Below are positions 47,101-60,285 of a stretch of DNA of 64,000 bases, in pieces. Every line of letters starts with the position of its first letter. Position 1 is the first letter of the stretch. The DNA lies in the NCBI RefSeq assembly GCF_028372415.1, contig NC_092872.1, positions 388,514,853 to 388,578,852 of the forward strand, given 5' to 3'. Made by a program: the position numbers and the translations under genes. The notes below the pieces were generated by a model. It searched no databases. It saw only the letters and a program-made list of their open reading frames with translations, and had not been told where the DNA came from. This stretch comes from Notamacropus eugenii (Eukaryota > Chordata > Mammalia > Diprotodontia > Macropodidae).

Positions 47101-49139
47101 TCCATTAAGAATCAGGATTCCCATAAAGCAGTGGTGGCTCAGTTCAGAGTAAGTCCAGTAACTTGGGCATAGAAATTCAGGAGTAAGCTTATAAATTCCT
47201 CCCTTTCTCTGCTGCTAAGTGAAGTTCCAGGGCAAATTAGTTGAATAACCTTGGAACTAGCTGCTAAGAGAATAGTTATATTTAAAATGAATTTACTCAC
47301 TCCAGCTCAAATATAAAGCAGGCCTAGAGGAGTTTCCACTGAAGTGGAGCAAAGTTGCCACATAGACAGACTTGACCTAAAGGACTTTTTTTTTTTTTGC
47401 CATCTTGGCTGGATGAGGCTGTGGCCCTGATGCACCAAAGAACTAAAATAGGTAGAACTATAAGCTACCTCCTCCAAAGAACTATACCCACTCCCTGTGG
47501 GGAAGAAGTAGTTCTGGTGGCAGTGATTTAGAAGAAATGCAGATGTAACAAATTGCTAAAAGTGTTTCCCACTGGGAAGCAAGTAATCTGGTTTTTGCCT
47601 GTTCAGTTTTCAAGTATTTGGGTACCAAAGAGATATGGAAGTTGATAGCTGAAGACCTGTTGGGCTAATCACAAAAGATAGGTATCAGATTTCTGCCAGG
47701 TTGGGAGGTCTGGTACAATGTTTAACTGGGTGTTGATTATGCCCTTAGGGCATGCTTCTTATGCCTTATTTATGATTTAAAAAAAGAGTATCTATGTAGT
47801 GTCTACCATGTGCCAGGCATCATACTAAACACTTTGTAAATATTATTTCATTTGGTTATTTTTTTGTTGATGGGTATTCCTGGGGTTGAAGCTAAAAGAA
47901 TAGGAAAGACTCAGCATTCTGATTATGTGGTTGGCTCAAAGAGAAGAGTTTTTCCAGAGCCAATTCATGGAAGTGCCTAGTAAATGACTTGCCTCTGTTT
48001 CTAGCAACATTGGCTACATGTAATGAACGGACATGGAGAAGGGAGGTGATAACACAAAATGCCTAGGTAGGAATTTTCCCAGGATCAGCAGCCAAAGTAT
48101 TATCCCACAGAGATCCCTGACTGCCAGCTAGAAAGCAGAGATCATTAAACACAGGTCATGCAAAAGGGTAAGGGGAGCTGAAGTTTGGTCAGTCAAATTT
48201 CCCTCTTTAACAATGATATGCATGGGAGATGGAGGAGAGGATGCTTAAAAATTCTTCCCTTCAAAGGTCTGTCATTATATATTTTTTTTTGTCTATGTAG
48301 TAAATGTATTTTCATTTAAATATTGATTCTTTGGAGGTCATGTTGAGTAGGGAAAAAGATTGGGATCCCTATGTGAGGGCAAGAAGTCAAGTGAATTATG
48401 AACCACATATTATGAGAATATCCTTATGTGTGATCAACAAGGAGTAAATAAAGGTTGAAAGCCTAGATGGCTGATGTTATTTGTGCAACTAGAGTGAGTA
48501 AACTGACATCTTAAAGTTGGGAGTTGGACAGATTCTTTTGCATGTGCCCATAAAAAGGGGCTTGTACACATCCACCTTAGATTACCATGCAATAGTTTGA
48601 CTAGATATAGCACACTGAGCCACTCTTTTAGCCAAGCCCACTAGTGGGAGATGAAACATTAGCAAAAGTATTGAACAGAAGATAGTAGTAATCTTCAGAG
48701 AAGTAGTACACAGCAATTATTCTGTAGAGGAGGCGCCGCAGAGAAAGCAGCTCAACAGCATGGCACAACAGCTGTTCTGTACAAATGACTGCTTTGGGAT
48801 TGAGTTTTCTAGGGAGGATTATTCCCTGTCTCATTGGCACTGATTTCCTTAGGTTTATGAGGGCTGGGATTTTCCCTTTTTTTAAATCTTTTTTTAAAAA
48901 TTCTGTCTACATCAATGCCTTTTGTTATAAATTAATGTATAATCTGATTTGATCTGCCAAAGGGGAACATCAGCAGAGGATTTGTGAGCTGTGGATTTGA
49001 ACAGATTCATAAAGAATATTTTGATTCTGGGTGTAGCTTTTAAGGATCATATTGAAGATAATTTGGCCTACAATGACATAAATCTGTAGTGGACCTATGG
49101 GCATAGTTGACTGTTTAAATAGCTTTCAGCTTCAATGAA
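47101..49139. other. Unclassified intergenic sequence
   Basis: A reversed SINE/L2 tail at about 47,795-47,865 (CTACCATGTGCCAGGCATCA). No gene and no other repeat assigned. Confidence 0.4.
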
Positions 49140-50470
49140 GGAACAGAGAAGGAGGAGAGTGAGGGTAATTCAGGGTTAGCATTTACAAAGGTCTGGGCTT
49201 AATCAGAACAAGATAAAAGAATTTAAGGATAGATGATAATATGTGGGTGAACTGGTCAGCTGTAAGATTAAGATTGTGGTGATAGGAAAGTGAGGCCAGA
49301 GTAGGGGGATATACTAGGAAAACAGAGAAGGGTGGAGAAAGTAGAGGTTCCAGTGAAAACAAAGAATAGGTTTATGAGGAGTGAGGGAAAAGGGAGAGAA
49401 GGAAAGATAGGTTAAGATCAGAAAGGGGAAGTTCAGAACTCAAGATCTTGGAGGTAACATATTTATAGCGATGGCAAGATCTAAAATATAAACATTCCTG
49501 TGTGTAAATAAGGTAGAATAAAGATGTAGGCCATGCGAGTTGAGGAAGTTCATAAATTAGGAGGACATATTCAAGAGGGCAACATATATGTTTAAGTTCC
49601 AAAGTATGAGGACAGGGGTTGGGATGGAAAGAAAGATTAGGAACAAGTTGCTGAACTCTTTGAAAAAAGAAGGGAAAATGATATGGAGGTGTAGTGATAG
49701 CCAGAGTAGGAACATGATCTGTGACTCCACAGAAGAATGTAAATTACCCTAATTAAAGGTAAACGTAAAAGAAGCTCCAACTATCCCTTGGGAAAACTTG
49801 CATGTGACCCTGGGCCATCCCTGGCACTATGCCTTCTTTGTTCTGTTTCTGTGTAATACCTGGCCAGACATGGGGTTGGTGGGAGGATAAATGATGTTCC
49901 TTTCTCCTGCTGACACCCAGGATGACTGGCCTCTTCTGAGTAAACTCCCCCAATTAACCTGATTAACTCTAATAAAATGCACTAATAACTAAGCTGGCAT
50001 AGACGCCTCTTTCTTCAGTATGTCAATATTCTCTTGGAGGGTACGTTACCCTACAATTGGCATAATTAGGGCAGAACAGATCTTCCCTCTTATAGGAGGC
50101 CAGTGGATGTTAAAGTTTGCAAAGGCCTGAAATGAAACAGAACAAAGGGGTAAATGGAATTTAAGAATAAAGAAAAAAATATATGGTTAAACTGGTCAAC
50201 CACAGGATTAATGCAGGTGAGATGAGAGGGAAGGTGGAACATAACAAGGGTCAGGACTAGTTGACATAAATGGATGGAATTCATATCAATGGAGGAGAGG
50301 TTACTGAGTGATGGTAATAAACTTCAAAAGTGTCAGAAAAGAATAAGGAATATGTCCACTCCTCCTGTTAGTCTTGAGTATTTGGATATAGGTGGCTATG
50401 GAATAGGAATTAACATGAGAAAAGAAGCAACTAGTATTGGAAAAGGTAATCAGTCTATATATTCTGCAGG
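49140..50470 (-). repeat. Probable L2 segment with an LTR-like insertion
   Basis: 49,140-49,735 and 50,085-50,470 share order with 57.4-57.8 kb (CTTGGAGGTAACATATTTATAG..GATGGCAAGATC), i.e. upstream parts of L2 ORF2 in reverse. GGTGAACTGGTCAGC at 49,232 and GGTTAAACTGGTCAACC at 50,183 show that part of the segment is present twice. Confidence 0.45.
49738..50055 (+). repeat. Putative LTR, 318 bases
   Basis: TGTAAATTACCC...GTTACCCTACA: TG...CA ends with similar terminal sequence, a polyadenylation signal CTAATAAAATGC at about 49,968, then TTGGCATAATTAGGGCAG three bases on, which could be a decayed primer-binding site. No partner LTR or TSD seen. Confidence 0.35.
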
Positions 50471-50528
50471 AAGTCAGTCTTCCCTGAATACCAGAAAATG
50501 GAAAGAGTATGAGATTAAGAGATATATA

Positions 50529-50603
50529 GCACACATTGAAAACATTTGTGTATGTGTGTGTGTATATACACACAAACACACATATACATCCATCATCATC
50601 ATC

Positions 50604-50697
<94 letters not shown>
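50529..50697. repeat. Compound microsatellite
   Basis: GTGTATGTGTGTG, then ACACACAAACACAC, then CATCATCATCATCA, then (TC)n at 50,605-50,664, then (TA)n at 50,665-50,697. The open frames across it on both strands are artefacts. Confidence 0.95.
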
Positions 50698-50699
<2 letters not shown>

Positions 50700-51839
50700 G
50701 GAGATCTAGAGAGCCAATGAAATAGAAGCACTGAGGACAATATTAACTAAGAACCTATAAGCCTGAAGTGGATAGGATTTAAGGGAGAGGTAGAAAGGAA
50801 GCAGTAAGGACAAGGACAAAGGAACCAGTTGATCAGGCAGGGTCCGCAAAATATAGGATCCAATGAAACAGCCTTCCTAAGATGGCAAGTGATTAGAAGA
50901 CATCCCACATATGCAAGAAGTAATTAGCTCCTAACTTATGAGTCTCCAAATCTCAGGTCCTCTAGTATATTTGGTGTTCTGAGGTTCAGATATCTTATAG
51001 ATATTCAAAGTTTCCCCTCATTCAGGGTGAAGCTCACCTAGACTCCAATAAGTAAGTTCTGGTTGCATACACAGGGTCTAACAAATTTAGCCAGAGAGGA
51101 TCTGGAGTCTGATCTAGACCCAGAGGGGCCTTTCATGTTCCCACCTGAGAAGAGTCAGTCTGAAGCCTTCTACCATGTCCATCAATAGAAGCAGAAAGTC
51201 TGGAATACCCAGTGCTGGCCTCCTCTGCTCACTGTGAAGGAGGTCAAGAGATAGCAAGAAGGACTAGTTAGGAACTTAACCAGATGCAGCTAGTACCTCT
51301 CAGCTCAAAGGGGAAGGGAATAAGATGGGCTAAGAAACCGTTGTTCACTTGAGCATAAAGGAGATCTGGGAAAAGGGCTTCTTGTTTCACTATCCACTAT
51401 AAAAGAGAAAAACAGAGCCCAGAAGCCTTTCCTTTCTTGCTTATCTCTGAGGAAAGAGGAAGAATAAACTATCTCCCATGCCTGCCTTTGCTTGCAATTA
51501 TGCCTTTAGGCCTTATTTACTGAAGAATTTTCCCTTTACTTTTTCCTTTGATATTTTCATTCTAAAATCAGGTCATCTGGTGTAACACCACTAGGTGATC
51601 TAGTTTAACACCACCAGTTATCTTCATCAACTCAATTATTTCCATTTCCAACTTAAAAAGAACAGTGCTTCATTCTGAGTTGTTACCTTGTTATGAGAAG
51701 TTGGGTTGCAGACTTTGAATTATATGATCTCCAAAGTTCCTTCCAGCTCTAAAATTGTATAATACCATAATTTTATATAGCAAGTTTGGAGAAACTGAGA
51801 TGTTATAAATTTCCTAATTTTCCTAAAACAGTAATGTTT
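50698..51839. other. Unclassified; MIR-type tail
   Basis: 51,690-51,780 (GATCTCCAAAGTTCCTTCCAGC) is a MIR-type SINE tail. The rest is unassigned. Confidence 0.4.
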
Positions 51840-52405
51840 TAAACCTATGTTGCTTACCACTCCCCTATTCAATAAACTTTAGAGGCTCCCTGTTACTTCT
51901 AGGGTCAAAAAAAAAAAACAACCTGTTTTGCCTTTAAACTCCTTCACAACCTGGACCCTGCCTACTTTTTTCAGTCTTAGTATGAGTTACTTCCTTCCAA
52001 GTACTCTGTGAACTAGTGACACTGGCCTTTTTGCCATTTCTCACACAATATTCAGCCTCATACTTCTCTCTTTTCACTTGGTTCTTTTTCATTTCTGCCT
52101 CCTGGCTTCTTTCAAGACAGCTCAAATTCCACCTTCTGCAAGAAGCCTTTTCTGACATTCACTCCGCTCTCTATTTTTCCTTTTCCTTCCCTTTTCTCTC
52201 CTCCCTTGTCCTCTCCTCCTTAACTGTGGTGCCTTCCCCCCTCAGATTACCTCCAATTTACTCTAAATATGCCTTGCATGTGCATAGTGCTTGATCTCTT
52301 GCCTTTCCAATTGCAATATGAGCTCCTTGAGGGCAGGGTCTGTATTTGCATTTCTTTGTATCCCCAGCTCTCAGCTCAGAGTCGAGCACCTAGTAAAGAG
52401 TTAAA
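51840..52405 (+). repeat. L2 LINE 3' end
   Basis: The last L2 ORF2 region and 3' UTR: CCCTGTTACTTCTAGGGTC, CTCCTTCACAACCTGGACCC, CACTGGCCTTTTTGCCATTT, TTCTGCAAGAAGCCTTTTCT, ATATGAGCTCCTTGAGGGCA, TGTATCCCCAGC. This is the longest clean L2 3' end in the window. Confidence 0.9.
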
Positions 52406-54735
52406 AATCTAGTAGCCTTGAGTTCACTAAATAGTTTCAACAGCATATAATTGTGACTTGAAAACTAACTGAGGAAAATGATTTAAAAGTACTTGAAACA
52501 ATGTTAAATTTAGGATTTCTTCTGAGTTTCAGGTCTGAACCAAGAGAAGGAGCTTATAACTTGTACAGCTAACCGGGTAGCTATTGTAATCTTACTGTAT
52601 GTTTCTAATTTCTGGAAAGTATGTGCCTGTGCCATTCTTTTACTCCTTTGCCCTCAGGAACTATGAGGAATAATTCAATTCAGTGGTTAAGAGTGACTAG
52701 ATATTCCTCTCTAGAACCTGGAGTAGTTTTCCAGTTCTTCCAAAGAACAGTATTTGGGTGCATGGATTCAAATGGGATATCAAGCTGAGGAGAGGGGGGG
52801 TGAGAGGCAACTAGAAAAAGGCAGAAGAGTATGTGCAGGAGTGTAAATCATTCAACAAACATTTAAGATGCACTTACCATGCACAAGACACACAGGCAAG
52901 TTTAGGGAGACAAACAAAAATAGAATTACCAATTACTTTCCCAGCTAGAGGCAGAAAGCACGGATTTACGTATGTAGGTTTAATCTTTGCTTGGCATGGC
53001 TGGGCAAGGCCAAAATACCATATTCAGCTTTGAGTAATCTCTGCTGGCAAAACATTTGATATTTTAAAGCATAAAAAAAAGAAACCCAAGTAGCTGGGAG
53101 AGGAAAATAATTTCAAGGAAGTAATCATTTTTCTAATGAGATTAATATTTCGAACTTAAAATGATTTCTTTATGATTAAAAATGGTGTGCTAGCCCCATC
53201 CAGCTATCTGGCAAATGCATTAGGTCAAGAGGAAGAGCAGAAAACAAGAATATAAATGAAGAGAGCCATTACAACTAATGGAAAAAAGACTCAAACTTCA
53301 CATTTTATTAATAGTGGATCAGTAGAATCATCTTTATATATGTAAAGTATGGTATTATCATTGTAAACATGGTTCATTACCTGATTCTGTACAATGTTTT
53401 TTACCTTTCTTGACAAGGTTCAATCTTAGAGCCAAGAACCTGCTCCAGACTCTAGGGAGGAACTCCCAAGCTTCCTCCACCACATTATTTGTGTTTTCCC
53501 ACAGGGAATTCCCAGTGGAAGAGTGGGAGGGAGGCACATGCTGAGCATCTTCTACAAATGATCAGAGGCTCTAGGGGAGTAGTGCAACCAGGGCAGCATT
53601 GCCTTCACTTCTCTCTTGTTAACAGCTGCATGGTACCTTGGGACCTTTTATCCACTTTGCATTCCCGCCTATGTACCATAAACCCTGTTCTCTTATTCTA
53701 ATTGTATTTTTCACTACATTATTGTTTCTATTCCTAAAATAGCTTTGCTTTTAAAAAGCTTTGCTAAACACAGACAGAAGGAGAAACTGACAAAAGAGAT
53801 GTGTGATAGCCAATGGTATTATTTACCATATCATTAGATGAACCACATATATTGCTCCTTCAGTGCTTTATGCCTATGGAAGCAATTCTTTGATTTGGCA
53901 GCTGTGACAGTGAACTAACTACAAGTAAATAGCAGGTTCTGTCAAACCTGGAAATGTTTTGAATATTGACCAAGTGGCAGCCTTTATGTTGTCTACAGAT
54001 TGGTTGGAAAGGTTCATCACCAGAAGTCAGGTCACCAGGTAATGTTCTTCTTGTCTAGAAAAACTCGTGAAAACTATCTACTTTGGTGGAGAAGAGTTGT
54101 GATATACTTTAGTGGATAGAATATGCTGATCAAATCATGGGTACTTGGAAGAATTAAAATAATTTCTTAGGAATATTACTGTATGGCACTTTGCAAATAT
54201 TAAGTATTATATAAGAAGTAGACTGGAACAGTGACAACATGAGAATTAGTAAGATCTGGTTTCAAGTTCTCCTTCTGACATTTACCTAAGGGAAATCACT
54301 TAAAATCTCAGTGTGCTAAAATATAATCTAAGTCTAAAAGTTGCAGAATAGTTGTTGATTTATAATAGTCCCCTCACCAGGAATTGCTTATACCACTGAA
54401 ATAATGAGTTGGTACTAGTACCATTTTTTTTTTTTGGTTTTTCTTCCTAGTAAGCCGTAAGTACATGACATGCAGCACATATTCTACTGTAAAAATGTAC
54501 AATTCTATTTACAAATAATGTATATTCATTAAGCTTGAAAATATTCCTATCTCTCTTTACTTTTTAAAAGTTCAATAGCAGATAAGTCAGTTTCAGTAGT
54601 TGGGGAGGCTGCTTAACCTAGGAAATGTAATATCTGTTTTCGTATGAAGATGACCTGTGTTGAAGCCCCACTAATGTCATAGACTTGCTATGTAACTTAA
54701 GTACCCTAGGCACATCTGTAACATGTAAGTTATAA
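52406..54735. other. Mostly unclassified; short L2 relic
   Basis: A reversed L2 terminus lies at 52,845-52,930 (CATTCAACAAACATTTAAGATGC). No gene seen. Confidence 0.4.
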
Positions 54736-55110
54736 ATGAGCATGTTAGTTCACTGAGGGAAGGGACTATTTCATCTTTATCATTGTATCTTCACCATCTA
54801 ACACAGTACCTAGTAGGTGGTAGGTATTTGATGCTTGTTGATGGGTGACCAATGCAAAATCACTGAGGAAATATTTTATATTTAGTCACTACTATACATG
54901 TTGCTTTCCTACCCCATCCCCAACCTTCAACAATGGACTGCAAGTGTTTTGAAGACTGGAGCTGTTCCATTTTTGTTCTTGTATGTCCAAAATCTAACAT
55001 GGTACCCAACACAAAGGAGGCAGTATAGTACAATGGAATGAGCAGTTGTTCCAAAATCAGAGATTCAAAGCTTATCTGTGATACTTCCTCTAGAACAGAG
55101 CACCCTGAAA
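54736..55110 (+). repeat. L2 3' end and SINE fragment
   Basis: 54,745-54,845 is a plus-strand L2 terminus (ACTGAGGGAAGGGACTATTTC; GGTATTTGATGCTTGTTGAT). 55,015-55,100 is the head of a tRNA-type SINE. Confidence 0.65.
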
Positions 55111-55164
55111 TCAAATGTTGTATCCAATAAAGTAGCCAAATAATTCAACCAGCAGATGTGTAAG

Positions 55165-57852
55165 TAATTTAGTCAGTCAACAAACATTTATTTAGTGCCT
55201 GGCATATGCCAGGAAGGCAGCTAGGTGCCTGGAGATAGCAAGATCTGAGTTAAAATCTGGTCTCAGGCACTTACTAGCTATGTGACCCTAGGCAAGTCAC
55301 TTAACCTTGTTTGCCTCAGTTTCCTCATCTGTAAAATGGGCTACTGGATAAGAAAATTACAAATGTACCTTTGCCAAGAAAATCTTAAATGAGGTCAAGA
55401 AGCGTTTAGCACAGCTGAAATGACTGAACAACAAAAACATTCCAGGAAAAAATAAACAGAAAAAAACAAAACAAAACAAAACAAAACCATGCCAGGCCCT
55501 GTGCTACAACGAAAGGGGAAAGAATAGTCTTTGCTTTCAAGGAGCTTACAATATAAAGGGGGTGACAACAAGCAAATAAGCTGCAAACAGAAAAAAATAG
55601 GAACTATTTAGAAGAGAGGAGACACAAAAATTAAGAAGGGTTAGGAAAGGATTCCTATAAAAGATGGGACTTTATTTGAGACTTGAAGGAAGCCAGGGAA
55701 GACAGTAGGCAGAGTTGAGAGAGTGTATTCTGGATATGGAGGATAGAGAAAATGCCCAGATATTAAGCAACACTTAACATCTCTGAACCTGAGAGATGGA
55801 GTGTCAAACAATAAGGAGGTCAGCATTACTGGATCAAAGAGTATGTTTCAGGGATTAAAGTATGAGAAAATTGAAAAGGTATGTGTGTAGGAGGGGAGTA
55901 AATTATGAGGTCTTTGAATACCAAGCAGATTTTACATTTGATCCTGGGGGTGCCTGAAATCATTGGAGTTTATTGGGGTTGGGGGTGGGGGGGAATGACA
56001 TAGTCAGACCTGCACTTCAGAAAAAATCATTTTGGTGGCTGAACACAGGATAGATTGGAGTGGGGAGAGACTTGAAGCAGACAGATCCATCAGCAGGCTA
56101 TTGCAATAATCTAATTGTGAGGTGATGAGGACCTGCATCAAGGTGGTGGCAGTGTCAGAGGACAGAAAGGGGGATATTCAAGACATATTGCAAATGTGAA
56201 ATTGATAGGCCTTGGCAAAAGACTAGAGATGGGAATTGATAAAGAAGAGTCAATGATAACACCTAGGTTACAAGCTTAAGGGATTGAAAAGATGGTGTTG
56301 TCATGACACCATTACAGTAACAGGGAAGTTAGGAGGTGGGGAGGGTTTAAGTGGAAAATAATGAGTTTGGTTTTATACATGTTAAGATGTCTATTGGATA
56401 TCCAGTTTGAAATGTCTGAAAAGCAGCGGAAATTCGAGATTGGAGGCAGCTGGGAGGTTAGGGCAAGATGTGTATATCATCACCATAGAGATGGTAATTA
56501 AATCCATGGGAAGTGAAGAGATGTAAAGTAGTATGAAAGGAGAAGAGAAGGCAGCTCAGGTCGAAACCTGTGGAATATCTATGTTTGGAGGGCATGACCT
56601 GGATAAGGATCCAGCAAAAGCTCTGAGGACAGGTCAGATAGATAAGAGAACCAGGAGAGAGTGGTGCCCAGAAAACTCAGAAGAGACTATCAAGGAGAAC
56701 AGGGTGATCAACAGTGTCAAAGTTTGCAGAGTTTAGGAAGAAGAAGATTGAGAAGAATCCATTGGATTTGGCAATTGAGAGATAATTAGTAACTTTGGAG
56801 AGAGCAGTTTTGGTGGAAGGATGAGGTTTAAGGGATGAAGAAATGAGATGACAGAAAGTGGAGGCACCTATTGTAGATACCTTTTTCAAGGGGTTTAGCC
56901 ACAAAGGGCAGAAGAGATATAGGATGCTGGCTAGTGGGGATGGAGGCATCAGTGAGGGTTTTTTGAGGATGGGGGAGACATGAGTATGTTTGTCGGCAGT
57001 AGGGAATGAGCCCGTAGGCAGTGAGGGATGGAAGATAAATAACAGAATGGAAATTACACAGGGGGAGGTCTGTTGGAGGAGAAGGGATAGAATGAGATTG
57101 TTTCTGCAGGTGGGAGATAGGGGTGAGGGAGGTGTTAGTAGCAGGAAGTATCAGAGTGAGATATGAGATGAAGAAGAGAAAACAGGAAGCATATGGTAAA
57201 TGATGTCAATTTTTTTCTGCAAAATATGAAGCAAGGTTTTCAGCTGAGAGAGTGTGGAGAGGGGAAGCCATGGGAAGTCTGAGGAGGGATAAAAAGGTTT
57301 AGAAGAGCCCCTAGGGAGAGTGGGATAGTGAGTTCATAAGAGAAGTGTAGGACTGCCTAAGCAGCAGAGAGGACTCATTTGAGGTTATGTAACAAATATA
57401 GAGTGACCCAGTTAGACTGGTTACATGATTTTCTCCACCTACATTCAGGACATGCATAGAAATGAAGGTGACAGATGGTGTTAGTGATCCAAGGCTAAGG
57501 TTTGGCAAGGCACATTGGGTGATTTAAAGGGACAAGGAACTCAAGAGAACAGGATGGTACAGGGTTGAACCGGTTCCCCAAGAGGTGAAGAGGAGCAGAG
57601 GAGAAAGTGGGCAGATAGACTAGGGAAGATAGCCTGGGAGAAAACTGAAGGGTTGAGGTACTGGAAATCAAGGTGGGGATTAAATAAGGTTAATGGAAGA
57701 CCACGGTAGAGGTGGAAAGTCAATAGACTATGATCGGATCAAGACATTTCAAAATTCTTGAACTTGGAGGTGGTGCTTTTATAGGTGATGGCAATGTTGT
57801 GGTTTCAACTCTACCCACCCAGAGACACTAAAAACTGTTGCAGTTTCATGAT
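55165..57852 (-). repeat. L2 LINE, long antisense copy
   Basis: From the L2 3' terminus at 55,170 through 3' UTR and the ORF2 reverse transcriptase. On the minus strand the sequence near 56,490 encodes Y-G-D-D in the H-G-F-N-Y-H-L-Y-x-D-D context (RT catalytic motif), and F-D-T-V-D-H is at about 56,700-56,730, both typical of L2. Frames are broken. A SINE (55,214-55,488) interrupts the 3' end. Confidence 0.85.
55206..55496 (+). mobile_element. Marsupial SINE inserted in L2, 8-bp TSD
   Basis: AAGGCAGCTAGGTGCC...GGCACTTACTAGCTATGTGACCC...GACTGAACAACAAAAAC, then an A/C-rich tail (AAAAC)n. ATGCCAGG flanks it at 55,206-55,213 and 55,489-55,496, and the L2 terminus reads through when it is removed. 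Confidence 0.88.
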
Positions 57853-59700
57853 TGTGGTGGAACCGTCTCAAAGAGTTCAGAGTCAGACCACCTCTAATCC
57901 AAATATAGGCATTTATTGAGATTGATGCCTTTCATGAAGCGAGCTAAATTCCAAAAGGAACCAGCAACTTCAGAGAAAGCAAGATGGATTTTTATAGGGT
58001 TAAAAAGCAATTACATAACAGAAATTATGAATATTAAAAAGGCAGGAGAGGTTTGTTGAGGAATTAAGTAATAGGGGAGGGGTCCCAGTCACAGTGGAAT
58101 TGTGCATGTGATTACTCACAATGCATACAGAAAAACCCATATGGGGTTGTACGATATGCATGTACAATAATGATATTATAATAAGCCTCTCTATGTCATA
58201 AGTTCACTAGGTCAATTCTTTTTTTTTATTATTTTATTTATTTTTTTTAATGTTCTACAATCACTATATTAAAACTTAGATTTATACCCCCCACACCTAC
58301 CCCCCACCAACCCCCTCTCTCCCCAAGACGGCATACAATTCTATATAGGATCTACATATACTTTCCTATTGAATATGTTTTCACTATAGTCATGCTATGA
58401 AGACAAACTAAAATAAATGGAAGAAATCATATAACAAATCAAAACATAATACACACACACACACACACACAAACATGATGTGCTACATTATGCGAATGAA
58501 TTCCATAGTTCTTTGTCTGAGTGTGGAAGGCATTTTGCCTTAGAAAACCTTTGGGAATTTTTTTTTTTAAGTTCTTGCGTTATAATGAAGTTCCAAGTCT
58601 ACCAGAAAAAACTCTCGTACACTGTGGTCGTTGCTGTGCACAAAGTTCTCCTGGTTCTGCTCCTTTCACTCAGCATCAGATCATATAAGTCCTTCCAGGT
58701 CTCCCTGAAGTCTTCTTGTTCATCATTTCTTATGGTGCAATAGTACTCCATTACATTCATATACCATAATTTAGTCAGCCATTCCCCAATTGATGGGCAT
58801 CCCCTTGATTTCCAGTTTTTGGCAACTACAAAGAGTGCTGCTATAAATATTTTTGTACATGTGGGACCCTTTCCCATTTTTATGATCTCTTGGGGATACA
58901 GTCCTAGTAGCAATACTGTTGGATCAAAGGGTATGCACATTTTTGTAGCCCTTTGGGCATAGTTCCAAATTGCTCTCCAGAATGGTTGGATGAGCTCATA
59001 GCTCCACCAACAATGAATTAGTGTTCCAACTCTCCCACATCCTCTTCAACATTTATCATTTTCCTGCTCTGTCATGTTTGCCAGTCTTATAGATGTGATG
59101 TGGTGCCTCAGAGTTGTTTTGATTTGCATCTCTCTAATCAAAAGTGATTTAGAGCATTTTTTCATATGATTATAGATATCTTTAATTTCTTCCTCTGAAA
59201 ATTTCCTGTTCGTATCCTTTGACTATTTATCAACTGGGGAGGTCAATTCTTTACTATTACTTCGCAGGTGTCTACTTAGGGAAAGTCCTTTCTATTGTTT
59301 TGGAGTCCACATCCTGCTTGGGCATCCTGGTGGTGCTACTTTCTGATTGGCTGAATATTGTGGTCCTGTATAAGGCTAGATGGATGTGGCTGTGGTTGAG
59401 TGCACAAACACACCTGTTTCTGTGGGAAATATCAGGAATGAGTCTAGGGACAGTGCCTAGAAGCAGCGGCAGGGATTCCATCACATGGACACACTTGCTG
59501 TTTCTGTCAGAAATATGAGTTTGTGGACACACCTGTTGTTCAAGTGAGCAGTGAGGCCTACATGAAGAGGTTAGGATAATGAATGTGTGTGTGTGTGTGT
59601 GTGTGTCTGTGCACACGTGGAGGGGGGGTGAGTGGCTAGCTGGGGCAGCAGGCCTGCTGTTCAGTGGGGTCTATAAGAAAGTTAGACTATCAGGGCTGGG
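57853..59700 (-). repeat. Putative antisense LTR element, split by L1
   Basis: In 57,853-58,208, read on the minus strand, CCCTATAAAAATCC (TATA box) is followed about 70 bases later by CTCAATAAATGCC (polyadenylation signal) and an end CCACCACA. This is LTR layout. It lies inside the L2 and continues after the nested L1 at 59,253 with repeats of GGACACACCTGTT. The left end TGTGGTGG is plausible; the right end is uncertain. Confidence 0.45.
58209..59252 (-). mobile_element. 5'-truncated L1 with 13-bp TSD
   Basis: The L1 3' part in reverse orientation, 58,222-59,239: T-rich tail, 3' UTR with (AC)n at 58,450-58,472, and the ORF2 end. AGGTCAATTCTTT flanks it at 58,209-58,221 and 59,240-59,252. 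Same 3' UTR lineage as at 3.8 and 18.2 kb. Its 113-codon antisense frame is a relic of the ORF2 C-terminus. Confidence 0.95.
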
Positions 59701-60285
59701 AGCAGCTTTATTAGGATTCCATCAACAAGACCTTTGCATGTGGCTGAGATGGAGTAGAAGTATAGGTCATGTGGAGTAGGCTGAGGAACTGAGTGGTTAG
59801 GGTGTTTGAGTGAGAGTCAATAGGTGTATTGATTGAAGTCCGCTACTATAAGCACAGGAGTTGGGGAGGAGAGTAAAATTGTGAGCCAGGTACTGAAAGT
59901 ATGGAGGAAGAGAGTAACCTGAAGGTCTGCAGACAATAACCACAAGGACTTTGATGGGGGGGAGGAGTAAATATGAATAGCATAAACCTCAGAGGAGGTG
60001 AGGTTACTGAGTGATAAAGGTAGAGGGAGAACCTGGAAGTGGCAGTGGGGGTGGTGTAGAGAGGGGTATTCCAACTCCCCCAGGAGTTGAGTCCGTGACC
60101 TGAGAGGGTTCAGTAAAAGATAAGCCAGAACTAGAAACAGTGGGGAGGGAAGCTGTGTCATGAAGGGAACCAGGGATTTTGATTTCTTATTCAAAAGAGA
60201 CTTGACATAGGACTTGAATGAAGAGATATGAGAAAAGATTCCCAACTTACATTTTTCCAGAGCTGGGAGGTCCACACGTATTACG
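59700..60285 (-). repeat. L2 LINE endonuclease-region remnant
   Basis: The minus strand at about 59,817-60,275 encodes L-L-S-S-P-T-P-V-L-I-V-A-D-F-N, the endonuclease D-F-N motif of L2-type ORF2. This continues the L2 that starts at 55.17 kb, after the LTR/L1 interruption. Confidence 0.7.

Noticed and set aside
50274-50740. Open frames of 148 and 88 codons ending in Ser-Leu, Tyr-Ile or Arg-Glu runs
   Set aside because: Products of the compound TC/TA microsatellite on both strands.
59817-60275. 152-codon minus frame
   Set aside because: Endonuclease relic of L2, listed as a repeat.
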